A stretch of DNA of 64,000 nucleotides from the NCBI RefSeq assembly GCF_030403435.1, contig NZ_JAUEPH010000002.1:496001-560000 (forward strand), written 5' to 3'. Shown here one piece after another: positions 1 through 8,785 of this stretch (its first letter is position 1; each line of letters begins with the position of its first letter). The position numbers and the translations under genes were made by a program. This DNA is from Algoriphagus sediminis (GTDB lineage: Bacteria; Bacteroidota; Bacteroidia; Cytophagales; Cyclobacteriaceae). A model generated the notes under the pieces. It was not told where the DNA came from, did no database searches, and saw only the letters and a list, made by a program, of their open reading frames with translations.

Positions 1-2176
1 TATCATCCAGCACCCAGAAAGATCTTCCGAATGTTCCAATTACCAAATCAGCTTCTCTCTCTTGAATGGTAAGGTCATAGGTAGAAACTGCCTTAGGATA
101 GCCATGCTCCCATTTATTCCACGTCTGAGCTTTGTCGAAAGACACATATAAGCCAAACTCTGTTCCTAAAAAGACAAGTTCCGAAACTTCTGTATCCTGA
201 AGGATAGACAGTGCATACCCCCAAACTTTTTCGTCATCTGCAATTCTTGTAAAGCTGTTTCCAGAGTTATCAGTATGATAAGCGTAGGCTGAAAAGTCAT
301 TATTTCGGTAATTGTTTGCCACCACCCATGCTTCTTCCACATCATATTTTGAAGCTCTAATCTGAGGAATCCATGATCCTTCTGGAAGTCCATCTAGCTT
401 ACTTGCCACATTTTCCCAGGTTTCACCTCCGTCTTTGGTTACCTGAAGATTTCCATCGTCCGTTCCCACCCATATGACATTGGGATCAATGGGGCTTGGT
501 GCAATCGCCAAAATGGTAGTATGATTTTCAGCACCGGTAATATCATAAGTCAGCCCGCCGGTTTCTTGCTGTCTCTGCTTAGTAGAATCATTTGTGGTTA
601 AATCAGGGGAAATGATTTCCCATGTCACACCCGAATCTGTAGACTTATGTAAAAATTGGGATCCGTAGTAAACCGTATTTTCATCATGAGGATCCTGAGC
701 TATTGCCGCATTCCAGTTAAATCTCAAGAACACATCCTTATCAGGATGGGTTGGGCGAATGAATCGTTGGTGACCAGTTTCTTTATCGTAAAACTGGAGG
801 TTTCCTCCTTGGGACATGGTATAACCATATCTCGAATTTCCTGGATGTGGGACCACATCAAAGCCATCTCCAAAGGAGACTTCCTGCCAATAGGTATTGC
901 GGATACCATCCCTTCTCCAGATATACGAGGGGCCTACCCAGGAGCCATTGTCCTGCATTCCACCATAAATATTGTAAGGAATTTCATTGTCTACATTGAC
1001 ATGGTAAAACTGACCCACTGGAATTCCCTCCGCGAAGTACCAGTCTTTTCCTCCATCGCGAGAGATGTTTAATCCTCCGTCATTTCCATCCATTAAAAGC
1101 TTTGGATCATATGGGTTAATATACCAAGCATGATGATCTGGATGAACTCCTTGGTACTGAAGTATTTGTCTGAAGGATTTACCTCCATCCTCACTCATCC
1201 CAACTCTTGAATAAAGGGTGTAGAGGCGATTTTCATTTTTCGGGTCTGCATGAATCTCGAAATAATAGAATGGTCTGTCTCCAATGTCACTGCCACTATT
1301 TATCATTTCAAAGTTATCTCCACCGTCCATAGATACATAAAGTGCATTTTTGCTAGACTCTATGAGGGCATAAACCTTGTTGCTGTTTGCTGCAGAAATA
1401 GCCAATCCCATTCTCCCTAGTTCTCCTTTTGGCAGACCGTTGCTATCATCGAGGCGTTTCCAATTTTCACCTCCATCATGAGTTACGTAGAGACCTGAAG
1501 ATGGCCCCCCAGATTCAAAAAAGTCAGGGTAGCGGCGATGTTGCCACATATTTACAAAGATTTTATTCGGATTGTTTGGGTCCATAATCATTTCGCCAAC
1601 ACCTGTTTTTTCATCTACATAAAGGATTTTATCCCAAGTCTTTCCTCCATCTGTGGTTTTGTAAACTCCTCTTTCTTCCTGCTCTCCCCACGGAGATCCG
1701 ATAGCTCCTACAAAAACTGTATTCGGATCATCAGGATGAACTATAATTCTGTGGATAGCCCGTGTTTTTTCCAGTCCCATGAGTTGCCAGGTTTTTCCAG
1801 CATCCAATGATCGATAGACTCCATATCCCATAGTTAATGAGTTTCTTGGGTTACCTTCACCAGTACCGACCCATATGATATTTGGGTTCTTTTGATAAAT
1901 GGAAATTGAGCCGATAGAGTGCACTGCCTCATCGTCGAAGATCGGCTCCCAAGTGATTCCGCCAGAGGTAGACTTCCATAAGCCTCCGGAAGCGGAGCCG
2001 GCGTAAATGATATTCGGGTTTGAATCCACTGCGTCTATGGCTGCGATTCGTCCACTCATACCTGCCGGTCCAATGCTTCTCATTTTCATGGAAGCAAACT
2101 GATCCATATCTACTTCTTGCGCTAGTAGCGCAAAGCTCAGAAATAGATTCAGAAAAAAGATGATGGTTTTTTTCAT
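1..2176 (-). CDS. Secreted BNR/Asp-box (sortilin/VPS10-like) beta-propeller protein, C-terminus cut off
   Basis: The gene runs off the left edge; about 725 codons are visible, and this family in Bacteroidota is usually about 900-1100 residues. The start gives a signal peptide of about 20 residues ending in LLAQ. Asp-box turns of the S-x-D/S-x-G-x-T-W kind recur through the protein, for example STSGGITW at residues 69-76 and SLDAGKTW at 123-130, which is the hallmark of BNR/VPS10-like multi-bladed propellers. The last in-frame residues, RSFWVLDD, match a conserved stretch late in such proteins. These proteins are annotated as glycosyl hydrolase, WD40/BNR or VPS10-domain proteins, but no enzymatic activity is established and I see no catalytic signature. 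Exported role, substrate unknown. Transcribed divergently from the M1 peptidase gene. Confidence 0.85.
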   Translation of the reverse strand, partial: MKKTIIFFLNLFLSFALLAQEVDMDQFASMKMRSIGPAGMSGRIAAIDAVDSNPNIIYAGSASGGLWKSTSGGITWEPIFDDEAVHSIGSISIYQKNPNIIWVGTGEGNPRNSLTMGYGVYRSLDAGKTWQLMGLEKTRAIHRIIVHPDDPNTVFVGAIGSPWGEQEERGVYKTTDGGKTWDKILYVDEKTGVGEMIMDPNNPNKIFVNMWQHRRYPDFFESGGPSSGLYVTHDGGENWKRLDDSNGLPKGELGRMGLAISAANSNKVYALIESSKNALYVSMDGGDNFEMINSGSDIGDRPFYYFEIHADPKNENRLYTLYSRVGMSEDGGKSFRQILQYQGVHPDHHAWYINPYDPKLLMDGNDGGLNISRDGGKDWYFAEGIPVGQFYHVNVDNEIPYNIYGGMQDNGSWVGPSYIWRRDGIRNTYWQEVSFGDGFDVVPHPGNSRYGYTMSQGGNLQFYDKETGHQRFIRPTHPDKDVFLRFNWNAAIAQDPHDENTVYYGSQFLHKSTDSGVTWEIISPDLTTNDSTKQRQQETGGLTYDITGAENHTTILAIAPSPIDPNVIWVGTDDGNLQVTKDGGETWENVASKLDGLPEGSWIPQIRASKYDVEEAWVVANNYRNNDFSAYAYHTDNSGNSFTRIADDEKVWGYALSILQDTEVSELVFLGTEFGLYVSFDKAQTWNKWEHGYPKAVSTYDLTIQEREADLVIGTFGRSFWVLDD

Positions 2177-2325
2177 GTTGATACTTTTTAAATTTTCAAA
2201 GGGTGATGTCCATAGCTATGGTCAACGATATCAAAGAAAACAAAAACAAAGTGCACAAACGCTCGATTTTACCTGAACGGATAAAGCTTGCTTTCTGCTA
2301 TTAGTTTTTAATTTTTGATAGCTGG

Positions 2326-2357
2326 TTTGAGAGTGGTGGGGATATGAATTATTTTCG
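2326..2357 (+). promoter_or_regulatory. Candidate Bacteroidota-type promoter for the M1 peptidase gene
   Basis: TTTG at 2326-2329, exactly 20 nt, then TATTTTCG at 2350-2357, which matches the Bacteroidota -33/-7 consensus (TTTG, 19-21 nt, TAnnTTTG) at all but one position. The start codon lies 16 nt beyond the -7 box, so the leader would be very short. Seen by eye only; the AT-rich background makes chance matches possible. Confidence 0.35.
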
Positions 2358-2373
2358 TCAAAAATTTTAGTCT

Positions 2374-4218
2374 ATGCAATCACCAATATTGAAGCCTTTG
2401 ATGGGGCTTTTTCTTTGTTTGTTTCTTACAACTTCGGCATACGCCCAAACAGGAAGATTCCAACAAGCAGTAAATTACGAGATGGATGTCCAAATGGATG
2501 TGGAGAGAAATCAGTATGAAGGGCATCAAAAACTGATTTACACCAATAATTCACCTGACACCTTAAATAAAGTGTTTTATCACCTTTATTATAATGCCTT
2601 CCAGCCCGGGAGCATGATGGATGTCAGATCCAGAACCATCAATGATCCAGACAGAAGGGTAGGAGATCGTATCTCTAAATTATCTTCTGATGAGATTGGT
2701 TTTTTGCATGTACAATCTTTAAAAATGGATGGGGAGGAAATCACTTTTTTTGAGAATGGAACCATTCTGGAGGTAACGCTTGAAAAGCCAATTTTACCAA
2801 ATTCTCAAACGGTATTTGAAATGGATTTTGTGGGTCAGGTACCCTTGCAGATTAGAAGGTCTGGTAGAGATGGAAGTGAAGGTGTGCGATATTCTATGTC
2901 TCAGTGGTATCCTAAAATGGCTAACTATGATGAACAAGGCTGGCATGCCAATCCTTACATCGGTAGAGAGTTTTATGGGATCTGGGGTTATTTCGATGTA
3001 AAAATTACTATTGATAAGGATTATGTGATTGGTGGCACAGGTTATCTCCAGAATCCGGAAGAAATAGGCCATGGCTACGAGGAAGAAGGAATGGAAGTCA
3101 AGAGGCCTGAAGGTGATTTGCTCACCTGGCATTTTGTAGCTCCTCAGGTGCATGATTTTATGTGGGGTGCAGATCCAAAATACCAGCATGATAAAATCCT
3201 AATGGATAACGGAATCACGGTCCACCATTTCTTTATCCCAGGTGAAAAAACTAGCCGGGTATGGGAACAATTAAAAGAATATACCCCAAAGGCCATAGAG
3301 TACTTATCCGAGAATTTTGGTCAGTATCCCTATAAGCAGTTTTCAGTAGTTCAAGGAGGTGACGGCGGTATGGAGTATGCCATGTCTACATTGATTACAG
3401 GAGAAAGGACCTTGCAAAGCTTGGTCGGTGTCATGGTCCACGAATTAGCTCATAGCTGGTATCATGGTGTTTTGGCTACCAATGAATCTTTATATGCGTG
3501 GATGGATGAAGGTTTCACCAGTTATGCCACTAGTCTCTGTATGAACGCCATCTTTAAGGAAACTGGAGATGTTCATGGAGGTTCTTATCGAGGATATTAT
3601 TCTTTGGCTAAATCAGGTCAGGAAGAGCCTTTAACCACACATTCAGATCATTATAATACGAACTATGCCTACGGAAGAGCTGCCTATAGTAAAGGGGCTG
3701 TTTTCATGGCTCAATTAGGTTATGTGATAGGTGAAGAGGTTCGTGATCGTGGCCTGCTCAGATATTTCAATACTTGGAAATTCAGACATCCTAATTCTAA
3801 TGACCTTATACGAATTATGGAAAAGGAGAGTGGCATAGAGTTGGATTGGTATAGAGAGTACTTTGTTTACAGTACCAAGACCATAGATTATGGCATTGAA
3901 GCTGTGAATGACATGGACGAAGGAACTGAGATTGTATTTCGAAGGATTGGACTTATGCCCATGCCTATAGACGTGGTGATTACCTATAAGGATGGAAGTC
4001 AGGAGCAATTGTATTTCCCATTGCGAATCATGAGAGGTGAAAAACCAAACCCTGAGGGAATGCCTGAAAGATTGATTACTGAAGACTGGCCCTGGACCAA
4101 TTACACCAAAACGGTCAGGATAGAGAGAGATTTTGATTCTATAAGATCAATCGAAATTGATCCTTCACAGAGGATGGCTGATGTTCAGAGGGAAAATAAT
4201 GTATACAAGCCCCAATAG
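2374..4218 (+). CDS. M1 family zinc metallopeptidase (aminopeptidase)
   Basis: A 614-residue secreted gluzincin that should remove N-terminal residues from peptides outside the cytoplasm. A signal peptide ends near SAYAQ (about residue 25). The zinc site is complete: HELAH with ligands H356 and H360 and catalytic E357, and the third ligand E379 in WMDEG, giving HExxH-x18-E. GGMEYA just upstream occupies the place of the substrate-binding GxMEN motif of M1 enzymes. The protein is shorter than PepN-type enzymes, has no ERAP-like C-terminal helical superdomain, and fits the Bacteroidota M1 group of 600-650 residues. It stands alone, with a promoter candidate before it and a strong terminator after it. 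Peptide specificity cannot be read from the sequence. Confidence 0.93.
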   Translation: MQSPILKPLMGLFLCLFLTTSAYAQTGRFQQAVNYEMDVQMDVERNQYEGHQKLIYTNNSPDTLNKVFYHLYYNAFQPGSMMDVRSRTINDPDRRVGDRISKLSSDEIGFLHVQSLKMDGEEITFFENGTILEVTLEKPILPNSQTVFEMDFVGQVPLQIRRSGRDGSEGVRYSMSQWYPKMANYDEQGWHANPYIGREFYGIWGYFDVKITIDKDYVIGGTGYLQNPEEIGHGYEEEGMEVKRPEGDLLTWHFVAPQVHDFMWGADPKYQHDKILMDNGITVHHFFIPGEKTSRVWEQLKEYTPKAIEYLSENFGQYPYKQFSVVQGGDGGMEYAMSTLITGERTLQSLVGVMVHELAHSWYHGVLATNESLYAWMDEGFTSYATSLCMNAIFKETGDVHGGSYRGYYSLAKSGQEEPLTTHSDHYNTNYAYGRAAYSKGAVFMAQLGYVIGEEVRDRGLLRYFNTWKFRHPNSNDLIRIMEKESGIELDWYREYFVYSTKTIDYGIEAVNDMDEGTEIVFRRIGLMPMPIDVVITYKDGSQEQLYFPLRIMRGEKPNPEGMPERLITEDWPWTNYTKTVRIERDFDSIRSIEIDPSQRMADVQRENNVYKPQ

Positions 4219-4239
4219 GGCTTGGTAGAAACAAAAAAA

Positions 4240-4264
4240 GGTGGCTCGAGAGCCACCTTTTTTT
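4240..4264 (+). terminator. Rho-independent terminator after the M1 peptidase
   Basis: A perfect 7-bp GC-rich stem (GGTGGCT/AGCCACC) with loop CGAG is followed by seven T and preceded by seven A, so it could also serve the convergent H1-like gene. It begins 22 nt after the peptidase stop. Confidence 0.9.
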
Positions 4265-4277
4265 ATGGATTAATAAA

Positions 4278-4454
4278 TTATCCTTTGTTTTTAATGTCCT
4301 GAACTTCCTTACGGATATCCTGGGCGATATTCTTAAGCTCTTGCATACCCTGTCTTACTCGGGTACCGGCAGCTTTGTTGCCTTTCTCATAGAACTTTTC
4401 GAAATCTTCCTCCATTCCGTGAATGAGGTCTCTTACTTCACTAAATCTGCTCAT
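4278..4454 (-). CDS. Histone H1-like small basic protein
   Basis: A 58-residue highly charged protein starting MSRFSEVRDLI and ending with a Lys/Asp-rich helix; it is nearly all helix-forming residues with no cysteine, signal peptide or membrane segment. The segment GNKAAGTRVR in the middle and the overall size match the short histone H1-like (Hc1-type) proteins widespread in Cytophagales, which are presumed to bind DNA or organise the nucleoid. It lies between two convergently read structures: the M1 peptidase terminator downstream and the alpha-oxoamine synthase gene upstream, in the same direction but 103 nt away. ATG start; no upstream in-frame alternative looks better. Family recognition is from memory, and DNA binding in this organism is an inference. 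Confidence 0.82.
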   Translation of the reverse strand: MSRFSEVRDLIHGMEEDFEKFYEKGNKAAGTRVRQGMQELKNIAQDIRKEVQDIKNKG

Positions 4455-4557
4455 AGTAAAAGTGTTTTTTTTAGGTTGATGATAAGTTTATTTGAAGTGA
4501 ATATAGTCCAAAAAACTGCTATATCAATCCTAATAGGCGTTTTTTTGGATATTTTTT

Positions 4558-5808
4558 TTATTCTCCAAAAGAAACAGCTAGCTCTGAATTCTTATAAACA
4601 CCTTCATCTAATTTTCCCTTGATCGCTGCAAAGGCTTTCACGGTCTCCTCTACATCTTCAAGACTATGCATTGCGGTAGGTATTAACCTCAAGATAATCA
4701 TACCTTTAGGTACCACAGGGTAAATCACTACAGAGCAGAAGATGCCATAGTTCTCTCGTAAATCCTTAGAGAGAGAGGCCGCTTCCCCTACTGTTCCATT
4801 TAATACAACTGGTGTTACAGGGGAATTTGAAGCACCTGTGCTAAAACCATGATCATGCAGTCCATTTCGCAGTGCATTCACTACTTTCCATAGATTTTCT
4901 TTCATCTCTGGCCTTGTCTGAAGAAGCTCCAATCTCTTTAGAGCACCTTCTACTAAGAGCATGGGAAGAGACTTTGCGAAAATCTGAGAACGCATGTTAT
5001 ATCGGAGATAATGAATCACTTGTTCGTCACCAGCAATGAAAGCCCCAATACTTGCCATGGATTTTGCAAAGGTGGAGAAGTAGAGGTCTACTTCATTCTG
5101 AACACCTTGCTCTTCATCGGTTCCGGCACCTGTAGGTCCCATTGTTCCGAATCCATGTGCATCATCTACTAAAAGCCTGAATTGGAACTTTGATTTCAAG
5201 GCAGCTATTTCTTTAAGCTTACCCTGATCTCCAGTCATTCCGAATACACCTTCAGTAATGACTAAAATTCCTCCCCCGGTTTCATCAGCGAGCTTGGTCG
5301 CTCTCTCGAGTTGCTTTTCACAGTTCTCTATATCATTATGTGGGAAGACATATCGCTTACCCATGTGCATTCTTAATGCATCTATGATACAGGCATGGCA
5401 TTCTGAGTCATACACTACCACGTCTTTCCGGTCCAGTAAGGAATCAATGACAGACATTATGCCCTGATATCCGTAATTCAGGAGATAAGCTTTCTCTTTT
5501 TTGACAAATTTGGCTAGTTCGGCTTCCAGCTTTTCATGAAGCGAGGTTTGCCCAGACATCATTCTTGCACCCATTGGATAAGCTGCCCCCCATTTTGCGG
5601 CGGCTTCAGCATCAGCTTTTCTTACTTCGGGATCATTGGCCAGTCCTAGGTAGTTGTTTAGACTCCAGGTAAGTACTTCCTTGCCTTGAAATTTCATTCT
5701 TGGAGCTATTTCTCCCTCTAATTTTGGGAAAGAGAAGTAGCCATCAGAAAACTTTGAATGTTTGCCTAGTGGCCCAAGATTGGTCTGTAGTTTTGCGAAT
5801 AAATCCAA
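4558..5808 (-). CDS. PLP-dependent alpha-oxoamine synthase: serine palmitoyltransferase or cysteate acyltransferase
   Basis: A 416-residue fold-type I aminotransferase of the alpha-oxoamine synthase family, which condenses an amino acid with an acyl thioester and releases CO2. Visible hallmarks are SECHACIIDA (H138 stacks on the cofactor), VDDAHGFG (about 214-221, pyridine-binding Asp and His) and the Schiff-base lysine K249 in STFAKSMAS. No biotin or heme operon surrounds it, which argues against BioF or HemA. In Bacteroidota such enzymes start sphingolipid synthesis (Spt, serine) or sulfonolipid synthesis (cysteate); sequence alone does not separate the two here. The start codon is TTG: the upstream reading frame stays open but has no ATG, and family similarity begins at DLFAKL. 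A promoter candidate lies about 50 nt upstream. Confidence 0.85.
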   Translation of the reverse strand: MDLFAKLQTNLGPLGKHSKFSDGYFSFPKLEGEIAPRMKFQGKEVLTWSLNNYLGLANDPEVRKADAEAAAKWGAAYPMGARMMSGQTSLHEKLEAELAKFVKKEKAYLLNYGYQGIMSVIDSLLDRKDVVVYDSECHACIIDALRMHMGKRYVFPHNDIENCEKQLERATKLADETGGGILVITEGVFGMTGDQGKLKEIAALKSKFQFRLLVDDAHGFGTMGPTGAGTDEEQGVQNEVDLYFSTFAKSMASIGAFIAGDEQVIHYLRYNMRSQIFAKSLPMLLVEGALKRLELLQTRPEMKENLWKVVNALRNGLHDHGFSTGASNSPVTPVVLNGTVGEAASLSKDLRENYGIFCSVVIYPVVPKGMIILRLIPTAMHSLEDVEETVKAFAAIKGKLDEGVYKNSELAVSFGE

Positions 5809-5857
5809 TGTATGAGTATTTAGATAAGTTGTTAAGTCTTTTGACTTTAAAATTCGC

Positions 5858-5889
5858 CAAAAATAAAACTTATATACCTGCCATGCAAA
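5858..5889 (-). promoter_or_regulatory. Candidate Bacteroidota-type promoter for the alpha-oxoamine synthase gene
   Basis: On the minus strand, TTTG (5889-5886), exactly 20 nt, then TATTTTTG (5865-5858), a full match to the TTTG-N19-21-TAnnTTTG consensus. It places transcription start near 5851, leaving a leader of about 43 nt before the TTG start codon. No experimental support. Confidence 0.45.
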
Positions 5890-5978
5890 AATGCCTCCTG
5901 CTTTCGGTCAATATGAGGCAATACTTAAAGTTTTTCACTTATTTCGCCGTAAGATCACAACCCAAATAGCTGAAAATC

Positions 5979-7478
5979 ATGCCTAAAATAAAAAAGCTGC
6001 TCGTAGCGAACAGAGGAGAAATTAGTTTACGAATAATGCGTACAGCTAAAGAAATGGGGATTCAGACTGTCGCAGTGTTTAGTGAGGCTGATCGACTTTC
6101 ACCGCATGTACTTTTTGCTGATGAAGCAGTCTGTTTGGGACCACCTCCTTCATCTGAATCCTATTTGCTTGCCGATAAGATAATCGAAGAATGTAAAAGG
6201 CTCAATGTGGATGCGATTCATCCGGGCTACGGTTTCCTTTCAGAAAATTCAGATTTCGCCCGCAAGGTGATTGATAATGGATTGATCTTCGTGGGACCTA
6301 GTGCCGAAGCTATTGAAATAATGGGTAGTAAGATTGCTGCAAAGCAGGCTGTCTCCCAGTATGATATTCCCTTGGTACCGGGTACTGAGGAAGCCATTTC
6401 AGATATTGCTTTGGCTAAGGCCAAGGCAAGGGAAATAGGATATCCTATTCTTATTAAAGCCAGTGCAGGTGGAGGGGGTAAAGGAATGCGCCTCGTCGAA
6501 AAGGAGGAAGATTTCGAAGATCAGATGAATCGGGCCGTTTCAGAAGCTAAATCATCTTTTGGTGATGGAGCAGTATTTATTGAAAAATTTATCACATCCC
6601 CAAGGCATATTGAGATCCAGGTTTTGGGAGATTCTAAGGGAAATATCGTTCATTTATTTGAGCGTGAGTGCTCTATTCAGCGTCGGCATCAAAAGGTAAT
6701 TGAAGAAGCACCATCAGCTGTAGTTTCTCCTGAGATGAGGGAAGCAATGGGAAATGCGGCAATAAAAGTGGCTATGGCTTGTAATTATCAAGGAGCGGGG
6801 ACGGTAGAATTTATAGTGGATGAAAATTTAAATTTTTATTTTCTGGAAATGAACACCCGGCTTCAGGTAGAGCATCCGGTCACCGAAATGATTTCAGGTA
6901 AGGATTTGGTGAGGGAACAGATTCTAATTGCTGAAGGCAAGGAGCTTACTTTTTCTCAGGAAGATTTAGAAATCAACGGTCACGCCATAGAAGTTCGTGT
7001 CTATGCAGAAGACCCTCAGAATAACTTTTTACCAGACATAGGTAAACTTCAAACTTATCGACGACCAAATGGACCCGGAATTCGGGTGGATGATGGTTTC
7101 GAAGAAGGTATGCAGATCCCAATCTATTATGATCCAATGATTTCCAAATTAATCACACACGCGGAATCGAGAGATCAGGCTATAGCCAGAATGGTTAGGG
7201 CTATAGATGGATATAAAATCACAGGAATTAAGACTACACTTGATTTTTGTCGATTTGCGATCTTGCATGAAGCATTCACCTCAGGAAATTTTGACACTAA
7301 GTTTGTAGAAAAGTACTTCAAGCCAGAACTACTTAACACTAAACTTTCTGAAGAAGAGAAGGAGATTTTGGCAGCAGTTGCAATTAAGTTTTTGGATGAA
7401 AGGCAGAATTCCACGAGCCATGCTTTGCCTGGAAATCAGAAGAAAGAGTCATCCTGGAAAAAAAGACTGTATAATTAA
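5979..7478 (+). CDS. accC: Biotin carboxylase subunit of acetyl-/propionyl-CoA carboxylase
   Basis: Carries out ATP-dependent carboxylation of a biotinylated carrier, the first half-reaction of acyl-CoA carboxylases. The ATP-grasp enzyme is complete: the N-terminal LLVANRGEI segment, the Gly-rich ATP loop GGGGKGMR at 164-171, C231 and K239 near the bicarbonate/biotin site, and the FLEMNTRLQVEHPVTE signature at 288-303. At 499 residues it is about 50 longer than typical AccC (about 450), with a Lys/Glu-rich tail after 450, but it lacks the biotinyl domain of fused propionyl-CoA carboxylase alpha chains. No accB or carboxyltransferase gene is adjacent, so the partner subunits must be elsewhere and substrate choice is open. 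Its stop codon overlaps the next gene's ATG by one base. Confidence 0.9.
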   Translation: MPKIKKLLVANRGEISLRIMRTAKEMGIQTVAVFSEADRLSPHVLFADEAVCLGPPPSSESYLLADKIIEECKRLNVDAIHPGYGFLSENSDFARKVIDNGLIFVGPSAEAIEIMGSKIAAKQAVSQYDIPLVPGTEEAISDIALAKAKAREIGYPILIKASAGGGGKGMRLVEKEEDFEDQMNRAVSEAKSSFGDGAVFIEKFITSPRHIEIQVLGDSKGNIVHLFERECSIQRRHQKVIEEAPSAVVSPEMREAMGNAAIKVAMACNYQGAGTVEFIVDENLNFYFLEMNTRLQVEHPVTEMISGKDLVREQILIAEGKELTFSQEDLEINGHAIEVRVYAEDPQNNFLPDIGKLQTYRRPNGPGIRVDDGFEEGMQIPIYYDPMISKLITHAESRDQAIARMVRAIDGYKITGIKTTLDFCRFAILHEAFTSGNFDTKFVEKYFKPELLNTKLSEEEKEILAAVAIKFLDERQNSTSHALPGNQKKESSWKKRLYN

Positions 7479-8785
7479 TGGCCGAAATTTTACCTATCAA
7501 AGCCTGGCGATACAACGACTCCCTGGCTGAGAAGCTGGATACTTTGACTGCACCTCTTTTTGACGTAGTATCTGAAAGGCAGAGAAAACTGCTTTATGAA
7601 AATCCATTAAACAGCATTCAAATTTCAGTTCCTTCAGGGGATAACCCAACTCTTCAAGCGAAGAAAACTTTAGAGAAATGGAAGAAAGAGGGAATTCTGA
7701 AACAGGACATGATTCCTGGAATCTATATTTATTATCAATATTTCCGGGTGGCAGGGGAGCACGATGAAAGATGCAGAAAAGGGTTCATCATACAGATTAA
7801 GGCATATGATTGGGATGAAAAGGAGATTTTGCGCCACGAGAATACTATAGTATCTGCCGTAGGCGACCGGATGGATTTATTGAAAGAAACTAAATTTCAG
7901 GCTAGCCCGACCCATGGGCTGTATGAAGACCCTGATTTTCAACTTGAAGGTTTTATGGATGCCGCTATGAAATCTCCAATATATGAGCTTGAAGATTACC
8001 AGGGTGTCAGGGAGGTAGTGGCTTTGATTCATGATGCAGCAGTCATCCGTAAGTTTCTCGAAGTAATCAAATCTAAAAAAGTCATCCTCGCTGATGGTCA
8101 TCATAGACTACAGAGTGCCATTTCGTACAGAAATGAAAATAAAGGCCAAACTGAAAAGGAATGGTCAGCATCAGATTTTCATCTCATGTACCTGACCAAT
8201 GCTAGGGGTAATCATATTCAGATATTACCCACTCATAGACTCTTTTATCATCTGGATATTTCCGAAGCGGAATTCTTAGAAAAATTAGGAGACTGGTTTG
8301 AAATAAAGCCTTTTTCGGATTCTGAAGAACTTGAACAATATGCTTTCCATACTCAGGGCAAGTTTGGATTAGTTTTTCCTGAGAATTGCTATCTGATTGG
8401 TCTGAAGGCGGATAGGTTTCGTGAATTAAATCAGGAAAAACCAGAGCCTGTCAGGAAACTAGATTTGGCCATTCTTCATGATGCGTTATTTCAGAGGGTT
8501 TTGGGAATTCCTCTTTCAGATCAGCGCATGTCTGAGCAAATAGCTTATGAAAGAAATTTTTCCAGATGCCTATCAGAAGTAAGGAATGGAAAGGCTAGTT
8601 TTGCTGTGATCACCAGAGAACTGGAAATGGAGCAAGTGTTGGAGGTTTGTAATTCTGGTGAAGTATTGCCGCAAAAATCCACCTTTTTTTATCCTAAAGC
8701 ATTGGGTGGTTTGGTGATGGCAAGTATTGATCAGGAAGAATTTGACTTTGACTATGGAGCCTTTTTTAGAAAAACTGAAAGATAA
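7478..8785 (+). CDS. DUF1015 family protein
   Basis: A 435-residue soluble protein with no signal or membrane segment. The N-terminal PIKAWRYN and the central LADGHHRLQSA (about residues 205-215) mark the DUF1015 family. ADGHHR is similar in kind to the short motif of ParB/Srx-fold nucleotide binders, and DUF1015 genes commonly sit beside serA/serC in Bacteroidota (recalled, not checked), so a role in serine metabolism or an ATP-dependent kinase role is possible but unproven. It is translationally coupled to accC (1-nt overlap) and overlaps the start of maf by 32 nt, so the three are probably one transcript. Confidence 0.85.
   Translation: MAEILPIKAWRYNDSLAEKLDTLTAPLFDVVSERQRKLLYENPLNSIQISVPSGDNPTLQAKKTLEKWKKEGILKQDMIPGIYIYYQYFRVAGEHDERCRKGFIIQIKAYDWDEKEILRHENTIVSAVGDRMDLLKETKFQASPTHGLYEDPDFQLEGFMDAAMKSPIYELEDYQGVREVVALIHDAAVIRKFLEVIKSKKVILADGHHRLQSAISYRNENKGQTEKEWSASDFHLMYLTNARGNHIQILPTHRLFYHLDISEAEFLEKLGDWFEIKPFSDSEELEQYAFHTQGKFGLVFPENCYLIGLKADRFRELNQEKPEPVRKLDLAILHDALFQRVLGIPLSDQRMSEQIAYERNFSRCLSEVRNGKASFAVITRELEMEQVLEVCNSGEVLPQKSTFFYPKALGGLVMASIDQEEFDFDYGAFFRKTER

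Noticed and set aside
656..1072. 138-codon plus-strand frame inside the BNR gene
   Set aside because: Lies antisense to a continuous family-matching frame with Asp-box motifs; no independent support.
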